This document shows positions 1 through 7,974 of a DNA stretch of 64,000 nt, in pieces. The notes below the pieces were generated by a model, which searched no databases, was not told the DNA's origin, and saw only the letters and a program-made list of their open reading frames with translations. Source of the stretch: Cyclobacteriaceae bacterium (GTDB lineage: Bacteria; Bacteroidota; Bacteroidia; Cytophagales; Cyclobacteriaceae); the NCBI GenBank assembly GCA_016787645.1, contig JAEUUF010000013.1:248001-312000 (forward strand), written 5' to 3'. The translations under genes and the position numbers were made by a program. Each line of letters begins with the position of its first letter. The stretch's first letter is position 1.

Positions 1-379
1 GACCCCTGGGGTCGCAAATCACCTTGATGATCGGGTTGCCCTGCAGCAGTTCGATTTTGCGTACGAGCATCAAGGGACGGAACGTGCGCTCATATTGGTA
101 AAATCGGGGCGCACAATCGATGATGCGGAATTTGCCATCTGCGCATTCAAATTCCGTGCACAATACATTCGTGTTGGTGATGTAGTACTGTCGCGTTTCA
201 TATTTTCCTTCAGGGATAATGGAAAATTCACCCCCCAACTTTTCGTCAAGCAAGGATCCGAACACGAAGGACGAATCGAATCTTGGCCAGCAAAGCCACT
301 TGACCCGTGCGTGATCATCAATAAGCCCCAGGTAGGAACAATTTCCAATGATGCCTAAGTCATATCTGTGCTTGTGCAT
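1..379 (-). CDS. GH15-family glycoside hydrolase, N-terminal part (runs off left edge)
   Basis: The minus strand from ATG at 379 encodes 126 codons beginning MHKHRYDLGIIGNCSYLGLI and continuing through WPRFDSSFVFGSLLDEKLGG and IIDCAPRFYQYERTFRP. This is the typical N-terminal beta-sandwich start of bacterial GH15 proteins (glucoamylase/trehalase family). The catalytic (alpha/alpha)6 barrel lies outside the window, so the substrate cannot be read. The start overlaps the last 20 nt of the trehalose-6-phosphate synthase/phosphatase gene, which implies translational coupling. That context favours a role in trehalose or alpha-glucan turnover (some GH15 members are trehalases), but glucoamylase is equally possible. 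No signal peptide is visible, so a cytoplasmic enzyme is likely. Confidence 0.88.
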   Translation of the reverse strand, partial: MHKHRYDLGIIGNCSYLGLIDDHARVKWLCWPRFDSSFVFGSLLDEKLGGEFSIIPEGKYETRQYYITNTNVLCTEFECADGKFRIIDCAPRFYQYERTFRPLMLVRKIELLQGNPIIKVICDPRG

Positions 380-2594
380 GGACTTGGGTGGTTAGTTCCT
401 GTAGAAACATGAAGGCTGAAACAGATTCGGGCAGGCGATACTTGGCGCAAGAAAAACCGGGGCCGACTTTGACGGTAATGGCTCGATCCCGGATCGATTC
501 AAACATGTCCTCGTCGGTGACATCATCGCCGATGGCAAGAACAAAGTCCGCCCTTTGCAAATCGAGGAATTCGGCGGCCGCAGCTCCTTTATTGATATCC
601 GCCTGCCTCACCTCAATCACTTTGTTTCCATCCACGATAGACAAGGTTGAATTCCGGATTAGGTGCTGCAGGCAGTCCACGAGCTCGCGCGACTTGTTGA
701 AGCCTGTCTCCGGCTCGACGCTACGATAGTGCCAGGCCAGGGCAAACTCCTTTTCTTCCACAAAAGAACCGGGACAACGTTTGGTGAATAATTCGAGTGT
801 CGACCTGACGGAAGGATGAATCGGTCGCGACAAACGCTTCCTTCTTACCATGCCCGCCTCGCCGGGCCGTATGCAGGCGCCATGCTCCGCGATGATGCTC
901 AGGTTAATTCCGTCGAACCACTTCGCGAGTGTTTCATAATCGCGGCCACTGATGATCACCACGTGGTTTTGTTCGCATTCGCCAAGCGCACGAAACCAAC
1001 TAAGGAGTTCGGGTGGAGGCAGGGCCGCCTCTGGCCTATCGTTGAAGGATACCAGGGTTCCGTCATAATCCATCAGCAACAGCCTTCGCTTGGCCTTGAA
1101 AAAAGCCTCTTGCCATTGGACAGTGATTCTATTATCAATCACCTGTTGTGTTCGCTCCGCCTGTAGTGCCTTACTGCTGTTCAAGGCATCGATAAACGAC
1201 CTGACCCAGAAAGCAACATCATACTCCCTGATCCGATCCTGCAGTAGTTGCATTCGTCGCTTCTGCTCCTCGAGGGGCATTTCCATCGCCTCGGCAATAC
1301 TGGCAGCCATCGCCGTCTTGTCGGTGGGATTGACCAACAGGGCCTCCACCATTTCATGCGCCGAACCGGCGAGCTCGCTGAGAATCAATACACCGTCCTG
1401 GCTTTTGCGGCTGGCGACAAATTCTTTGGCAACGAGGTTCATGCCATCCCGCAAAGGCGTGATCAGGGCGACATCGGCCACCTGGTACAGGGCCATGAGC
1501 TCATCGAAGGAAAGGGTATTGTACCGATAGAGTATCGGCTGCCATTGAAGCGTGCTGTATTTCCCATTGATCTGGCCCACCTGTTCCTCAATCATCTTTT
1601 TCCGCTCGTTGTACTTGGAGACGATTTGGCGGGACGGAATCACCACAAGAATGAAGACGATCTTCTGCTGCCATTCAGGGTGTTGCTCCAAAAATCGTTC
1701 AAAACCGAAGAGCCGGTGTGTAATGCCCTTGGTATAATCCAATCGATCTACCGAGAAGATAATTTTATGATTGGAAAATTTCTTCCGGATGGCCTCCCGT
1801 TCAACACGGATAGCTTTGGTCTCCCTGGCCTGGTGAAACTTTTCATAGTCGATGCTGATAGGAAAAACGCCCGCCTGCACTAGCCGCGAGGATACCTGGA
1901 CAGTTCGAAAACTGTGAGCGATTCCCAAAACTTTTTGCACAGCATCCAGGAAATATTGCACGTACTCATCTGTATGAAAGCCCACCACGTCGGCGCCCAG
2001 GAGTCCCGAAACAATGCGCTCGCGCCACGGCCGGTTCATCATTCGGAAGATCTCGTAGGAAGGGAACGGGATGTGGTGAAAGTAGCCTATGGAAATTTCG
2101 GGGTGCTTTTCGCGAAGCATGGCCGGCAGCAGCATCAGCTGGTAATCATGTATCCAAACCGTATCCCCGGGCTGAACAACGTTTGAAATCTTTTTACAAA
2201 ATTCCTGGTTCACCCTTTCATACGCCTTAAACGTGGAGTCTGAAAATTCAACAAAGCTGGGAAAGTAGTGAAACAGTGGCCACAGAGTCGCATTGCAGAA
2301 TCCATTATAGAACTTGCTGTACTCCCTGGCCTCCAGAAATATCGGGTCGATGGTAAATGACGTTGAAACGGTATTCCGGAAAACAAACTTTTTCCACCGG
2401 GCCTCCGGGAAATCCGCCGAACCAATCCAAATCTTTTCCTTGTACTCGCCATCTGACTTGCTTCGGTCGAAGAAACTGCGCATGGCACTGACCAACCCCC
2501 CGGAACTTTCGCGCAACGAGATCTTGTCACCGCGTTCCGTAAGCTGGATCGGCAAACGGTTGGATACAATAATCAACCGGGGGCACTGATTCAT
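360..2594 (-). CDS. otsA: Bifunctional trehalose-6-phosphate synthase / trehalose-6-phosphate phosphatase (OtsA-OtsB fusion)
   Basis: 744 aa. Residues ~1-490 are a GT20 trehalose-6-phosphate synthase: N-terminal IIVSNRLPI, then the GGLVSAM loop, VWIHDYQLMLLP, and SVDRLDYTKGI. Residues ~500-740 are a HAD-type phosphatase with nucleophile motif DYDGT at 509-513 and GDDVTDEDMF near the end. It makes trehalose from UDP-glucose and glucose-6-phosphate in one cytoplasmic polypeptide. Such fusions are common in Bacteroidota. It lies 21 nt downstream of a tandem universal stress protein gene and overlaps the following GH15 gene, so the three probably form one stress/osmolyte operon. All motifs appear intact. 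Confidence 0.96.
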   Translation of the reverse strand: MNQCPRLIIVSNRLPIQLTERGDKISLRESSGGLVSAMRSFFDRSKSDGEYKEKIWIGSADFPEARWKKFVFRNTVSTSFTIDPIFLEAREYSKFYNGFCNATLWPLFHYFPSFVEFSDSTFKAYERVNQEFCKKISNVVQPGDTVWIHDYQLMLLPAMLREKHPEISIGYFHHIPFPSYEIFRMMNRPWRERIVSGLLGADVVGFHTDEYVQYFLDAVQKVLGIAHSFRTVQVSSRLVQAGVFPISIDYEKFHQARETKAIRVEREAIRKKFSNHKIIFSVDRLDYTKGITHRLFGFERFLEQHPEWQQKIVFILVVIPSRQIVSKYNERKKMIEEQVGQINGKYSTLQWQPILYRYNTLSFDELMALYQVADVALITPLRDGMNLVAKEFVASRKSQDGVLILSELAGSAHEMVEALLVNPTDKTAMAASIAEAMEMPLEEQKRRMQLLQDRIREYDVAFWVRSFIDALNSSKALQAERTQQVIDNRITVQWQEAFFKAKRRLLLMDYDGTLVSFNDRPEAALPPPELLSWFRALGECEQNHVVIISGRDYETLAKWFDGINLSIIAEHGACIRPGEAGMVRRKRLSRPIHPSVRSTLELFTKRCPGSFVEEKEFALAWHYRSVEPETGFNKSRELVDCLQHLIRNSTLSIVDGNKVIEVRQADINKGAAAAEFLDLQRADFVLAIGDDVTDEDMFESIRDRAITVKVGPGFSCAKYRLPESVSAFMFLQELTTQVHAQAQI

Positions 2595-2615
2595 TCGCCT
2601 AAGTTCTCCTGCGCC

Positions 2616-3539
2616 TTACGCATAGTCTTCCTGGGCAATGGTTACCCCTCGTAGTGCGTGCTTCAGGAAACTATCCTGCTCCCAGGAATGATCCGGTCGT
2701 ACACTCAACACCGGGAAATGCGCGTGGTTAATGATATCCTGCGTGTAAGGTCCAAGGAAGAAATCACCCAGCATCGGATCGAGGGTGGCGGTAATAACAA
2801 TAAGGTCCGGACGCACCTGGTTGGTGATTTCCACAACTTTCTGGGCAACGTTGTCACCCCGGTAAACATCACTGACACATAAGACCTGGTCTTCCGCCAT
2901 CTGCCTGGCCACCCGGTTTACCAATTTCTTCATGTCTTCAAAGCCGCTGGTGTCGTTCCTTTTCACAATACCAGCGAGCATCAGCGAAGAGCCATTCTTT
3001 CTGAGAATGGGACGAAGCACATCGTACTTGTCCAATGCTTGCGGAACCAGTCGGATGGGGAACAGTACTTTTTTGAAGTCCAGCCATTCATTGGTGCCCG
3101 GAATGGTCATCACCGGGCACGGCGCATTCTTGACCACCCGGTAGGCGCTCGATCCCAGGTAGGTCTGCCGAAGGCCCGAGCTACCATGTGTTCCCATAAC
3201 GATGAGGCTTATCCCCTTGTGCAGTGCCCAACGGCAAGTTTCGTCAGCAGCATTGCCCACTTGAACGACATGATTGACCACCAGGTCATGTTGAAACCGC
3301 AGCACTTTCGCCAGGAGGCCCAATTGTTCATTGGCTTTCACCATCAGTTGCGCCAACATACCGGAAGCTTCTGGCCGGGTTTCCGGAGGCACCAGCACAT
3401 GGGTGTTTTCAATTACATGCAAGAGCGTAATTGTAGCCAGCTGTCGTTTGGCCATGGCCACGGCCGTTTGCAATGCATTGACAGAAGCCGGCGAGAAGTC
3501 AACCGGCACCAGGATTCTTTTGATTTCGTAACTTTCCAT
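2616..3539 (-). CDS. Tandem universal stress protein (two UspA domains)
   Basis: 307 aa with two Usp folds. The first runs from KRILVPVDFSPAS near the N-terminus to the nucleotide-binding pattern GTHGSSGLRQTYLGSSAYRV at roughly residues 117-136. The second is less conserved (~160-285) and ends near DIINHAHFPVLSVRP. Tandem UspA proteins are cytoplasmic and typically respond to starvation, redox or hypoxic stress. It is the first gene of the minus-strand operon with the trehalose synthase/phosphatase fusion (21-nt gap). The intergenic region to the divergent AraC gene (3540-3650) must carry both promoters. I saw only an imperfect TGA-N6-TCA-like sequence there and do not claim it as a site. Confidence 0.92.
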   Translation of the reverse strand: MESYEIKRILVPVDFSPASVNALQTAVAMAKRQLATITLLHVIENTHVLVPPETRPEASGMLAQLMVKANEQLGLLAKVLRFQHDLVVNHVVQVGNAADETCRWALHKGISLIVMGTHGSSGLRQTYLGSSAYRVVKNAPCPVMTIPGTNEWLDFKKVLFPIRLVPQALDKYDVLRPILRKNGSSLMLAGIVKRNDTSGFEDMKKLVNRVARQMAEDQVLCVSDVYRGDNVAQKVVEITNQVRPDLIVITATLDPMLGDFFLGPYTQDIINHAHFPVLSVRPDHSWEQDSFLKHALRGVTIAQEDYA

Positions 3540-3650
3540 TATGTACCTATTTACAGTCCTTATTACCGTGACTCATTCCATTCACAATCTTAGCTTAATT
3601 CCAGAGGCATTTCGTGGAAGGAAACAACTCCATTATGGAACTTTTTACCG

Positions 3651-4529
3651 ATGAACCGACCCACCGAAGATATCCCCGTCTATTCGATTGAATCCCTTAA
3701 ATCGACCCGCCAGGAGGAAGTGCGTGAGTTCGACTTCTTCCGGTTCGAGTATTTTGTTCATGACATTGATCATCTGCGCGTACCCCACCGACATCATTTC
3801 TACACCTTTCTTCTTGTGACCATGGGAGATGGCAGCCACGATATTGATTTCACGACCTACGCGCTGAAGCCTAACCGTTTATTTCTCATCGCACCGGGAC
3901 AAGTGCATGCCTGGAACCAGCTCAGTCATGTTAAAGGATTTGTTGTGCTCTTTACCGACAGCTTTGTAGCCTTGTCCAAGGGTCGTAAGATCATGGCCGC
4001 CTGGCCACTCTTTCGGATGGATCAGCCCTGTTACCTGGATCTCAAGCCGGCCGAAGTAGCCTTATGGGTTGAGGAGTTCAAATACATGGAGCAAGAGACC
4101 AACCGAACGGATGACTTCAGTCGCGACGCCATCTTCTATTCTATTGGAACGCTATTGGTCCGTGCGTCCCGGCTGTACCATCACTTATTATATAAGAATA
4201 AGACGGGCACCACGGATTTGCTGGTCACTTTCCAGGAGCTGATCGAAAAGCACTTTATGGAATGGCGGGCCCCCCGCGAATATGCTGCCCGCATGAACCT
4301 CACCGCCAATTATTTAAACTCCATTTGCAAAAAGAAATCCGGAAAGTCTGCCGGAGAGCTTATCCGCCAACGCGTATTGCTTGAAGCCAAACGGTTGCTG
4401 GCGCACACGACGCTTACCGTTGCTGAAATTGCCTACAAGCTGAATTTCGAAGACAACTCTTATTTCGGCAGGTACTTCAAGAAGTATACAGGCCTCACGC
4501 CGGAAACCTTTCGACTGCAAAAGCAATAG
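3651..4529 (+). CDS. AraC-family transcriptional regulator
   Basis: 292 aa. The N-terminal ~150 residues form a cupin-like sensing domain (HHFYTFLLVTMGDGSHDIDF, then LFLIAPGQVHAWNQ). The C-terminal ~100 residues are the double helix-turn-helix, ending in the family signature VAEIAYKLNFEDNSYFGRYF and KYTGLTPETFR. It is divergent from the USP-trehalose operon and lies 47 nt upstream of the BatB-like gene, so either could be its target. The ligand is unknown. The start ATG at 3651 gives a complete cupin domain. Confidence 0.9.
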   Translation: MNRPTEDIPVYSIESLKSTRQEEVREFDFFRFEYFVHDIDHLRVPHRHHFYTFLLVTMGDGSHDIDFTTYALKPNRLFLIAPGQVHAWNQLSHVKGFVVLFTDSFVALSKGRKIMAAWPLFRMDQPCYLDLKPAEVALWVEEFKYMEQETNRTDDFSRDAIFYSIGTLLVRASRLYHHLLYKNKTGTTDLLVTFQELIEKHFMEWRAPREYAARMNLTANYLNSICKKKSGKSAGELIRQRVLLEAKRLLAHTTLTVAEIAYKLNFEDNSYFGRYFKKYTGLTPETFRLQKQ

Positions 4530-4576
4530 GCCGAACGGGTTTCCAATTCTCAGACTGTCCTCCTAACTTTGCCGGG

Positions 4577-5542
4577 ATGGCCTGGTTCCGTTCGTTCAGT
4601 TGGGTTGAAATTGCGCTGGTGGCGGGCTTTGTCCTCTTCTACGCGCTCTACATTATCCGCATGGTGCGCATCAGCCGCGCCATCCACTCGCCAATGTCGG
4701 CGGTGTTCGTCAAACTGGTCCTGCGCACCGCCCTTTTTGTCCTTCTCCTCATCGCCTACCTCGGACCTTCTTTCGGGGAAGCCAAGCGCGAGGTGCAATC
4801 CGTGGGCAAGGATATTATGATCTGCGTGGATCTGTCGAAATCCATGGACGCCTTCGATATCCAGCCCAGCCGGCTGGAGAAACTGAAGTTTGAGATGAAG
4901 AAACTTGTAGAGGCTTTCAACAGCGACCGGCTGGGGATCATCATCTTCTCCTCCGAGGCCTTCATGCAGTGTCCCCTCACCTTCGACCAAAACGCCCTCA
5001 ACCTGTTCATCGAAACCATGAACACCAACCTGGTACCCTCGAGCGGCACCGACTTCGGGCCTCCCCTGCGCATGGCCATGGACAAACTGGAAGACCCTAA
5101 TGCCGGCGGATCTGAAAAATCAAAGATCATTCTGCTGATCAGCGACGGTGAAGACTTCGGGGATGAAACCGAAGACATCGCCAAGGAAATCGCTGATAAA
5201 GACATCAAACTCTTTACCCTGGGCATCGGCACTGAACACGGTGGTCAAATTTATGCTGGCCGCAGCCTGAAGACCGACAGGAATGGTAACCCGGTTGTAT
5301 CGAAACTCAACCCGGTCTCGTTAAAGAAAGTTGCCTCCCTTACCGGGGGTCAGTATTTTGAGATCAATGAATCCGGCAATGACCTCTCCCGGCTTATCAA
5401 TACCATCAGCAAAATCGAAGGGGAAATCAGGGATACCCGCCTCGTGGATGTGTCGGCCAATCGCTACTTTTACTTCCTGCTGGCAGCCCTTGCCCTCCTG
5501 GCACTGGATATCCTGCTGAGCGTGCGCACTGTGACGATATGA
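4577..5542 (+). CDS. VWA-domain membrane protein, BatA/BatB-like
   Basis: 321 aa. There are two membrane segments near residues 10-30 and 48-66, a von Willebrand A domain, and a C-terminal membrane segment (~298-318). The MIDAS metal motif is intact: D85-x-S87-x-S89 in VDLSKSMDAFD, a Thr in SSGTDFGPPL, and Asp in LISDGEDFG. This is the Bat (Bacteroides aerotolerance) architecture. The stop overlaps the start of the TPR gene by 4 nt, as in batB-batC pairs. The usual companions (MoxR ATPase, DUF58 protein, BatD) are not next to it here, so this is an isolated two-gene unit. Role: probably envelope stress or protein-complex assembly in the inner membrane; its exact function is unknown. Confidence 0.88.
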   Translation: MAWFRSFSWVEIALVAGFVLFYALYIIRMVRISRAIHSPMSAVFVKLVLRTALFVLLLIAYLGPSFGEAKREVQSVGKDIMICVDLSKSMDAFDIQPSRLEKLKFEMKKLVEAFNSDRLGIIIFSSEAFMQCPLTFDQNALNLFIETMNTNLVPSSGTDFGPPLRMAMDKLEDPNAGGSEKSKIILLISDGEDFGDETEDIAKEIADKDIKLFTLGIGTEHGGQIYAGRSLKTDRNGNPVVSKLNPVSLKKVASLTGGQYFEINESGNDLSRLINTISKIEGEIRDTRLVDVSANRYFYFLLAALALLALDILLSVRTVTI

Positions 5543-6360
5543 AAGTTGTTCTCCTCCTCCTGCTCACCCTGCTGATCGATCCCTCCAAGATCGGCAAAAC
5601 CAATGAGGCCAAGAATAAGGCGAAGGAGAGCTATGCCCGAGGCGAGTACAAAGAAGCCGTAGAACAGTATCGCACGTTGATTGATTCCCTGGGAGTGAAT
5701 GAGGAGGAGGTCTCCATGAACCTCGCGCATTCCTATTTCCAGCTCAACGACACGCTCAACGCCCGGAATGCCTATCTCGGCATGACCAACAGCAACAATG
5801 CCAACTACAAGTCGATAAGCTACCAACAGCTCGGCAATCTTTCCCACCGACAGGGCAAACTGGAGGAGGCCCTCGCTTATTTCAAAAGTGCCTTGAAAGC
5901 AAATCCTGCCAACGAAGAGGCCCGATTCAATTACGAACTGGTGAAGAAGAAACTTGACGAGCAGAAGAAGCAACAACAGCAACAACGCAACGACCAGGAC
6001 AAGAAAGACCAGGATCAAAAAGAAAACAAGGATCAGCAGGATAAGAAAGATCAGAAGCAGAACGAACAGCAGAAGAAGGACCAGGAAAAGAAAGAGCAGG
6101 AGGAGAAGAAGAAGCAAGAGCAGCAGGCCAAGGAAAAGAAAGAACAACAGAAAAAGGAGCAGGAGCAGAAGAAAGAAGACGAAAAGAAAGACGACAAGAA
6201 GGAACCCCAACCTTCATCTGAGAAGATGAAGATGATGAAGATCAGCGAAGAGAAAGCGAAGATGGTGCTGGAAGCCATGAAGAACCAGGAGATTCAGTAC
6301 TTGCAGCAAAACAAACGCAAGGCGACAAAGCCGAAGGATAAGGGGAAACCGGATTGGTAG
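5539..6360 (+). CDS. TPR protein with long Lys/Gln/Glu-rich tail, BatC-like
   Basis: 273 aa. The N-terminus is hydrophobic (MKVVLLLLLTLLIDPSKIG), so it may be secreted or anchored. Two to three TPR units follow (~28-130; KESYARGEYKEAVEQYRTLI, then YQQLGNLSHRQGKLEEALAY). Residues ~135-230 are almost pure K, Q, E and D, expected to be a charged coiled coil or disordered rod. The C-terminus is ordered again (KMVLEAMKNQEIQYLQQNKR). BatC proteins have the same TPR plus charged region. It is translationally coupled to the VWA gene upstream. The low-complexity tail produces long spurious reading frames on both strands. Confidence 0.85.
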   Translation: MKVVLLLLLTLLIDPSKIGKTNEAKNKAKESYARGEYKEAVEQYRTLIDSLGVNEEEVSMNLAHSYFQLNDTLNARNAYLGMTNSNNANYKSISYQQLGNLSHRQGKLEEALAYFKSALKANPANEEARFNYELVKKKLDEQKKQQQQQRNDQDKKDQDQKENKDQQDKKDQKQNEQQKKDQEKKEQEEKKKQEQQAKEKKEQQKKEQEQKKEDEKKDDKKEPQPSSEKMKMMKISEEKAKMVLEAMKNQEIQYLQQNKRKATKPKDKGKPDW

Positions 6361-6510
6361 AAGCAGGGGCCAGGGGTTAGGGATCAGGGGTCAGTGAGTG
6401 GTGAGCGGTAAGAAGTAAGTAGTAAGTATGGTGAACAGTGAACGGTGACCGGTGAACAGTAAACGGTGACCGGTGGGAGGGAGCGGTGACGAGCAAATAG
6501 TGAGCGTTAA
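6361..6510. repeat. Degenerate 7-8-bp short tandem repeat tract
   Basis: Immediately after the BatC-like stop codon is a tract built from imperfect copies of GGTGAACA / GGTGACCG / AGTAAGT-like octamers, ending near 6510. There is no coding potential. Two other genes in the window (stops at 10856 and 22253) are followed by tracts of similar period but different sequence. It may be a slippage-generated spacer; no function is visible. Confidence 0.75.
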
Positions 6511-6545
6511 GGAAAAAGGGATTAGTAGGATTAAATAATAAGATC

Positions 6546-7724
6546 ATGAAAGAAGTATACATCGTATCGGCAGTGCGGACGCCGATTGGGAGTTTTGGCG
6601 GGTCGCTGGCAGGGGTGAGCGCAACGAAACTGGGTTCGATCGCTGTGTCGGGAGCGCTGAAGAAAATCAACCTGGACCCGAAGATGGTGCAAGAACTGTA
6701 CATCGGGAATGTGATCGGAGCGGGACTTGGACAGGCGCCGGCAACACAAGTAGCGGTAGGCGCCGGGCTGGGATATGAGATCCCTTGCACTATCATTAAT
6801 AAGGTGTGCGCGTCGGGAATGAAAGCCATCATGATTGGCGCACAGTCGATCATGCTGGGTGGCGCCGATGTGGTGGTCGCTGGTGGCATGGAAAATATGT
6901 CCAGCATCCCCTACTACCTCCTGAAAGCCAGATATGGTTATAAATATGGAAACGGTGAAGTGGTCGACGGGCTCACCTACGACGGGCTCACCGATGTGTA
7001 CAACCGTTGCGCGATGGGTGTTTGCGCGGATAACACGGCCAAAGAAATGAAGATCAGCCGGGAGGCACAGGATGCGTTTGCCATCGGTTCATACAAACGT
7101 TCCGCTGCTGCCTGGGCGGCCGGGAAGTTCAAGGATGAAGTTGTTCCTGTGGAACTCACCGGCAAGAAAGGTGAAGTGACACTCTTCGCCGAAGACGAAG
7201 AATACAAGAATGTGAACTTTGACAAGATCCCGGGTCTGAAGCCGGTGTTCACCAAAGAGGGCACTGTCACTGCCGCCAACGCCTCCACCATCAACGATGG
7301 AGCCGCGGCTGTTGTGTTGATGAGCAAAGAGAAAGCACAGGAACTGGGTATCAAGCCGATCGCGAAGATTCGAGGCTTTGCCGATGCGGCACAAGATCCG
7401 ATGTGGTTCACCACCTCTCCTGCACTCGCCATCCCTAAGGCGATGAAGATGGCGGGTGTGTCTAAAAAGGACATTGGCTTCTATGAAATCAACGAGGCCT
7501 TCTCCGCCGTGGCACTGGCCAACAACATCAAACTGGAGCTCGACAACAATTTTGTGAACGTGAACGGCGGAGCCGTGGCCCTCGGCCATCCGCTGGGTGC
7601 CTCCGGTGCCCGCATCACGGTGACACTCGCCAACGTGCTGAAACAAAACAACGCCTCGATCGGGGTAGCGGGGATTTGTAATGGAGGCGGAGGAGCGTCC
7701 GCCCTTGTGATTGAGAGGATGTAG
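6546..7724 (+). CDS. Acetyl-CoA C-acetyltransferase (thiolase)
   Basis: 392 aa, the normal thiolase length. The acylation Cys is C88 in NKVCASGMKA. The second-half motifs are H348 in ALGHPLGASGAR and C378 in GICNGGGGAS, so the catalytic triad is complete. N-terminal VRTPIGSFGG and ENMSSIPY are typical of the biosynthetic/degradative acetoacetyl-CoA thiolase group (AtoB/ThlA-like). It condenses two acetyl-CoA or cleaves acetoacetyl-CoA in the cytoplasm. No other fatty-acid genes adjoin it, so the pathway assignment stays open. Confidence 0.95.
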   Translation: MKEVYIVSAVRTPIGSFGGSLAGVSATKLGSIAVSGALKKINLDPKMVQELYIGNVIGAGLGQAPATQVAVGAGLGYEIPCTIINKVCASGMKAIMIGAQSIMLGGADVVVAGGMENMSSIPYYLLKARYGYKYGNGEVVDGLTYDGLTDVYNRCAMGVCADNTAKEMKISREAQDAFAIGSYKRSAAAWAAGKFKDEVVPVELTGKKGEVTLFAEDEEYKNVNFDKIPGLKPVFTKEGTVTAANASTINDGAAAVVLMSKEKAQELGIKPIAKIRGFADAAQDPMWFTTSPALAIPKAMKMAGVSKKDIGFYEINEAFSAVALANNIKLELDNNFVNVNGGAVALGHPLGASGARITVTLANVLKQNNASIGVAGICNGGGGASALVIERM

Positions 7725-7729
7725 ACCTT

Positions 7730-7746
7730 TGACCATCGATTGGTCA
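7730..7746. other. Perfect inverted repeat after thiolase gene
   Basis: TGACCA-TCGAT-TGGTCA, 6-bp arms with a 5-bp centre, 6 nt after the thiolase stop. No U-tract follows, so an operator or a weak hairpin are both possible. It has no matching copy that I noticed elsewhere in the window. Confidence 0.5.
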
Positions 7747-7782
7747 CTGATGTCGCATTCTGTTTCATAGGACTGGCGAGTG

Positions 7783-7862
7783 ACCACCGCAGAGGCGCTG
7801 AGACGCAATGCTGCGCAAAGGAAACTCAGCGATCTTTGTGCCTTCGTGCCTTTGCGGTGGTT
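7783..7862. repeat. Large imperfect palindrome (REP-like dispersed element)
   Basis: An ~80-bp imperfect inverted repeat. The left arm begins ACCACCGCAGAGGCGCTGAG and the right arm ends CTTTGCGGTGGT, with an internal CTGAG/CTCAG pair. The sequence resembles the palindromes with words like CGCTGAG, CTTTGTGCC and CTTTGCGGTGG that are dispersed in intergenic regions of many Bacteroidota genomes (from memory). It lies between the thiolase gene and the promoter of the repeat-protein gene. It could form a long RNA hairpin and act as a terminator or mRNA stabiliser, or be a remnant mobilised by a REP-type transposase. Confidence 0.65.
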
Positions 7863-7957
7863 ACCCTACCTTCGAAAGGCAGGAGTCTCCTGGCCTTCAA
7901 ACATGCCATCTGCTATGATTTTCCTTCTTGGACAACATCCCGTTCGTCAAACCGTTT

Positions 7958-7965
7958 TAGCTTTG
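7958..7965 (+). promoter_or_regulatory. -7 promoter element (TAnnTTTG) for the YwqK-like gene
   Basis: TAGCTTTG matches the Bacteroidota -7 consensus exactly and lies 9 nt before the ATG at 7975. The transcript would have a very short leader. This supports 7975 as the start rather than the in-frame ATG at 7780. Confidence 0.6.
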
Positions 7966-7974
7966 CACCGAACA

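Noticed and set aside
3560-3580. TGACTCATTCCA before the tandem USP as a fifth CRP/FNR-type site
   Set aside because: Only one intact half-site, no fit to TGATTYTNGTCA, and no -7 element at the spacing seen for the other sites.
5470-6210. 246-aa minus-strand frame almost entirely Leu/Phe/Val, looking like a membrane protein
   Set aside because: It is the complement of the Lys/Gln/Glu-rich tail of the TPR protein; the hydrophobicity is an artefact of AAG/CAG/GAG complements.
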